DNA of 64,000 nucleotides from Bufo bufo (taxonomy: Eukaryota > Chordata > Amphibia > Anura > Bufonidae): NCBI RefSeq assembly GCF_905171765.1, contig NC_053398.1:43120323-43184322 (forward strand), given 5' to 3'. The translations under genes were made by a program, and so were the position numbers. Below are positions 60,936 to 64,000 of the stretch, piece after piece. The notes beneath the pieces were generated by a model. The model was not told the origin of the DNA and made no database searches. It was given only the letters and a program-made list of their open reading frames with translations. The stretch's first letter is position 1, and the number at the start of each line of letters is the position of its first letter.

Positions 60936-63225
60936 GAATCTGTGGATGGCACTGTTATGAGGAGGGGGATCTGTGAATGGCACTGTTATGGGGATGGGGA
61001 TCTGTGGATGGCATTGTTATGGCGAGGGGGATCAGTGGATGACACTGCTATGGGGAGGGGGATCAGTGGATGACACTGCTATGAGGGATCTATGGATGAC
61101 ACTACAGTATATAGCATCTTATGCTATATGTGTCATCCACAGATCCACCCCATGACAGTGTCATCCACAGATCCCCCTCCCTATAACAGTGTCATCCACA
61201 GATCACCCTCCCCATAACAATGCCATCCACAGATCCCCCTTAACAGTGCCATCCACAGATCCCCCCATAACAGTGCCATCCACAGATCACCCCTAAACAG
61301 TTCCATCCACAGATCCCCCTCCCCAAAACAGTGCCATCCACAGATCCCCCCTAAACAGTGCCAGCCACAGATCCCCCTCCCATAACAGTGCCACCCACAG
61401 ATCCCCCTCCCCATAACAGTGCCATCCACAGATCCCTCATGACAGTGCCATCCACAGATCCCCCTCCCCATAACAGTGCCATCCACAGATCCCCCATAAA
61501 CAGTGCCATCCACAGATCCCCCCTAAACAGTACCATCCACAGATCCCCCCTAAACAGTGCCATCCACAGATCCCCCTACACAGTGCCATCCACAGATCCC
61601 CCCTAAACAGTGCCATCCACAGATCCCCCTCCCCATAACAGTGCCATCCACAGATCCCCCCTAAACAGTGCCATCCACAGATCCCCCCTAAACAGTGCCA
61701 TCCACAGATCCCCCCATAACAGTGCCATCCACAGATCCCCCTTCCTATAACAGTGCCATCCACAGATCCCCCTAAACAGTGCCATCCACAAATCCCCCTC
61801 CTCATAACAGTGCCATCCACAGATCCCCCTAAACAGTGCCATCCACAGATCCCCCTAAACAGTTCCATCCACAGATCCCCCTCCCCATAACAGTGCCATC
61901 CACAGATCCCCCTCCCCATAACAGTGCCATCCACAGATCCCCCCATGACAGTGCCATCCACAGATCCCCCTCCCATAACAGTGCCATCCACAGATCCCCC
62001 CTAAACAGTGCCATCCACAGATCCCCCCTAAACAGTGCCATCCACAGATCCCCCTCCCCATAACAGTGCCATCCACAGATCCCCCTACACAGTGCCATCC
62101 ACAGATCCCCCCTAAACAGTGCCATCCACAGATCCCCCTCCCCATAACAGTGCCATCCACAGATCCCCCCTAAACAGTGCCATCCACAGATCCCCCCATA
62201 ACAGTGCCATCCACAGATCCCCCCTAAACAGTGCCATCCACAGATCCCCCTTCCTATAACAGTGCCATCCACAGATCCCCCTAAACAGTGCCATCCACAA
62301 ATCCCCCTCCTCATAACAGTGCCATCCACAGATCCCCCTAAACAGTGCCATCCACAGATCCCCCTAAACAGTTCCATCCACAGATCCCCCTCCCCATAAC
62401 AGTGCCATCCACAGATCCCCCTCCCCATAACAGTGCCATCCACAGATCCCCCATGACAGTGCCATCCACAGATCCCCCTCCCATAACAGTGCCATCCACA
62501 GATCCCCCCTAAACAGTGCCATCCACAGATCCCTCCCCAAACAGTGCCATCCACAGATCCCCCTAAACAGTGCCATCCACAGATCCCCCTCCCCATAACA
62601 GTGCCATCCACAGATCCCCCTAAACAGTGCGATCCACAGATCCCCCTTCCCATAACAGTGCCATCCACAGATCCCCCTAAACAGTGCCATCCACAGATCC
62701 CCCTTCCCATAACAGTGCCATCCACAGATCCCCCCTAAACAGTGCCATCCACAGATCCCTCCCCAAACAGTGCCATCCACAGATCCCCCCTAAACAGCGC
62801 CATCCACAGATCCCCCTCCCCATAACAGTGCCATCCACAGATCCCCCCTAAACAGTGCCATCCACAGATCCCCCTCCCCATAAAAGTGCCATCCACAGAT
62901 CCTCCCCTAAACAGTGCCATCCACAGATCCCCCCCCTAAACAGTGCCATCCACAGATCCCAATAAATAGTTCCATCCACAGATCCCCCTCCCCATAACAG
63001 TGCCATCCACAGATCCCCCTAAACAGTGCCATCCACAGATCCCCCCTAAACAGTGCCATCCACAAATCCCCCTCCCATAACAGTGCCATCCACAGATCCC
63101 CCCTAAACAGTGCCATCCACAGATTCCCGTCCCCATAAAAGTGCCATCCACAGATCCTCCCCTAAACAGTGCCATCCACAAATCCCCCCCCTAAACAGTG
63201 CCATCCACAGATCCCCCTCCCTGAC
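60936..63225. repeat. ~30-bp minisatellite in inverted halves, about 70 units
   Basis: From 60936 to about 61100 the units read ATCTGTGGATGGCACTGTTA on the plus strand. After a short centre (TATAGCATCTTATGCTATA, about 61110-61128) they read in the opposite sense, TGCCATCCACAGATCC, to 63225. Unit length varies (about 24-33 bp) through the C/T-rich spacer. Higher-order copies occur: 61590-61990 resembles 62060-62500. The many ORFs (GICGWHC..., up to 298 codons) are artefacts. Confidence 0.93.
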
Positions 63226-63512
63226 GCTCACAGGAGTACATTTATAAACTGTAATCCGTAACTTTAACTTTAATAAGCGCTCATCTCTTTACTAGGGTAC
63301 CTTACTCTCAGCTCCGGTAACAGGCAGTGCGGGCGGCACTCACTCACTGACGTCAGGCGTCTGCGCCGCCTAGTGGAAGGAGCAGGCACGTGACGTCAGT
63401 GAGTGAGCGCCTCCCGCACTGCCTGTTACTGGAGCTGAGAGTAAGGTACCCTAGTAAAGAGATGAGCGCTGATTAAAGTTATATAACAGTTTATAAATGT
63501 ACTCCTGTGAGC
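63226..63512. repeat. Long GC-rich hairpin
   Basis: Arms at about 63226-63350 and 63386-63512 pair almost throughout, including AGTACATTTATAAACTGT, GGTACCTTACTCTCAGCTCC and CACTCACTGACGTCA. The loop contains GCGTCTGCGCCGCCTAG. Confidence 0.85.
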
Positions 63513-63686
63513 GGCGGGGCCCTGTATATTCTAACCCCCAGGCAAGGGCATCACCATGGGAACGCCTGGGGGTTAGAATATACCATCAGATCTGAATATA
63601 CCCGGCGTATAAGACGACCCCCGACTTTTGAAAATAATTTCTAGTATTAGAAAGTCGTCTTATACGCTGGAAAATACGGTACTTAA

Positions 63687-64000
63687 AGAGGATCTTTCAC
63701 CAATTATTACACTATGAACTAACTATACAGACATGTAGAGCGGCGCCCTGGGATCTCACTGCACTTACTATTATCCCTGGGCGCCGCTCCGTTCTCCTGC
63801 TATGCCCTCCGGTATCTCCGCTCACTAAGTTATAGTAGGCGGAGATTCCAGTCACTAAGATATGGTAGGCGGAGTCTGCCCTTGTTCTGCTCTAGCGCTG
63901 GCCAATCGCAGCGCAGAGCTCACAGCCTGGGAGGTTATTTTCTCCCAGGCTGTGAGCTCTGCAATGCGATTGGCCAGCACTACAGAAGAACAAGGGAAGA
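63687..64000. mobile_element. TTAA-type MITE, cut by the window end
   Basis: TTAA at 63683-63686 is followed by AGAGGATCTTTCACC. A palindrome at 63895-63985 (TGGCCAATCGCAGCGCAGAG and its inverse) is its centre. The right end lies outside. It starts 2 bp after the target TA of the preceding element. Confidence 0.7.

Larger units (their letters stand above)
60775..63679. mobile_element. TIR element 'GCGTATAAGACGAC' filled with minisatellite
   Basis: CCATATTTTCTGGCGTATAA at the left and its inverse TTATACGCTGGAAAATACGG at the right are about 27-bp TIRs, flanked by TA at 60773-60774 and 63680-63681. Each is followed inward by a second GTATAAGACGACCCCC block. Inside are the inverted minisatellite (60936-63225), a long hairpin (63226-63512) and a block shared with the AT-rich elements (63520-63600). 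No transposase. Superfamily not assigned. Confidence 0.75.

Noticed and set aside
61829..62725. 298-codon and similar ORFs rich in GICGWHC and SVDGTV
   Set aside because: Translation of the ~30-bp minisatellite. Several frames show the same pattern.

Overview
The window looks like a piece of a large, transposon-rich vertebrate genome, most likely an anuran amphibian. That assignment is an inference. It rests on TTAA-flanked fold-back MITEs beginning AGGG/AGAGG (the T2/Kolobok-like type known from frogs), piggyBac and hAT families, Tc1 elements in several age classes, and gel-forming-mucin exons split by long introns.

The host gene lies on the minus strand. Fifteen short exons between 48217 and 4000 can be joined with every splice phase agreeing (1,984 nt in total). 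They encode, in order, the end of VWD1, C8-1, TIL-1, a VWC-like linker, all of VWD2, C8-2, TIL-2 and the D' region of a gel-forming mucin. The order and local motifs resemble MUC5AC/MUC5B most. The N-terminal exons should lie to the right of 48217 and VWD3 onward to the left of 4000; neither was found here.

Almost everything else is repeat inside the introns. From left to right: a TTAA-element relative (1741-3000); MITEs (3.1-5.6 kb); a short decayed minisatellite (6.5-7.0 kb, with a relative at 41.0-41.5 kb); an AT-rich fold-back element (9.0-9.8 kb); two Tc1 derivatives (10.1-11.8 kb); a mariner-type MITE (16.8 kb); a decayed 5.6-kb hAT element (17791-23388) ending 15 bp from a 5' splice site; a Tc1 element with an uninterrupted 341-aa transposase (30030-31651) and its broken sister (44188-45811); a four-layer nest of Tc1, LINE tail, unclassified repeat and TTAA element (32262-37847); and several palindromic MITEs.

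Right of the last exon are an 8.7-kb hAT element with a perfect 8-bp target duplication (48440-57110). It carries a 1.6-kb 141-bp tandem array, a transposase frame broken only by three stop codons, and a nested DD37E Tc1/mariner element with an open transposase. Next come a piggyBac element deleted in its middle (57417-60287) that holds hAT-type tandem arrays, and a TIR element (60775-63679) filled with an inverted ~30-bp minisatellite. The window ends in a TTAA MITE.

No tRNA, rRNA, CRISPR array or prokaryotic operon was recognised. No wholly new system could be demonstrated. The most unusual signals are the two hAT elements built on the same plan with tandem arrays on both sides of the transposase, the inverted minisatellite inside a TIR element, and the loss of two cysteines in the second C8 domain of the mucin.
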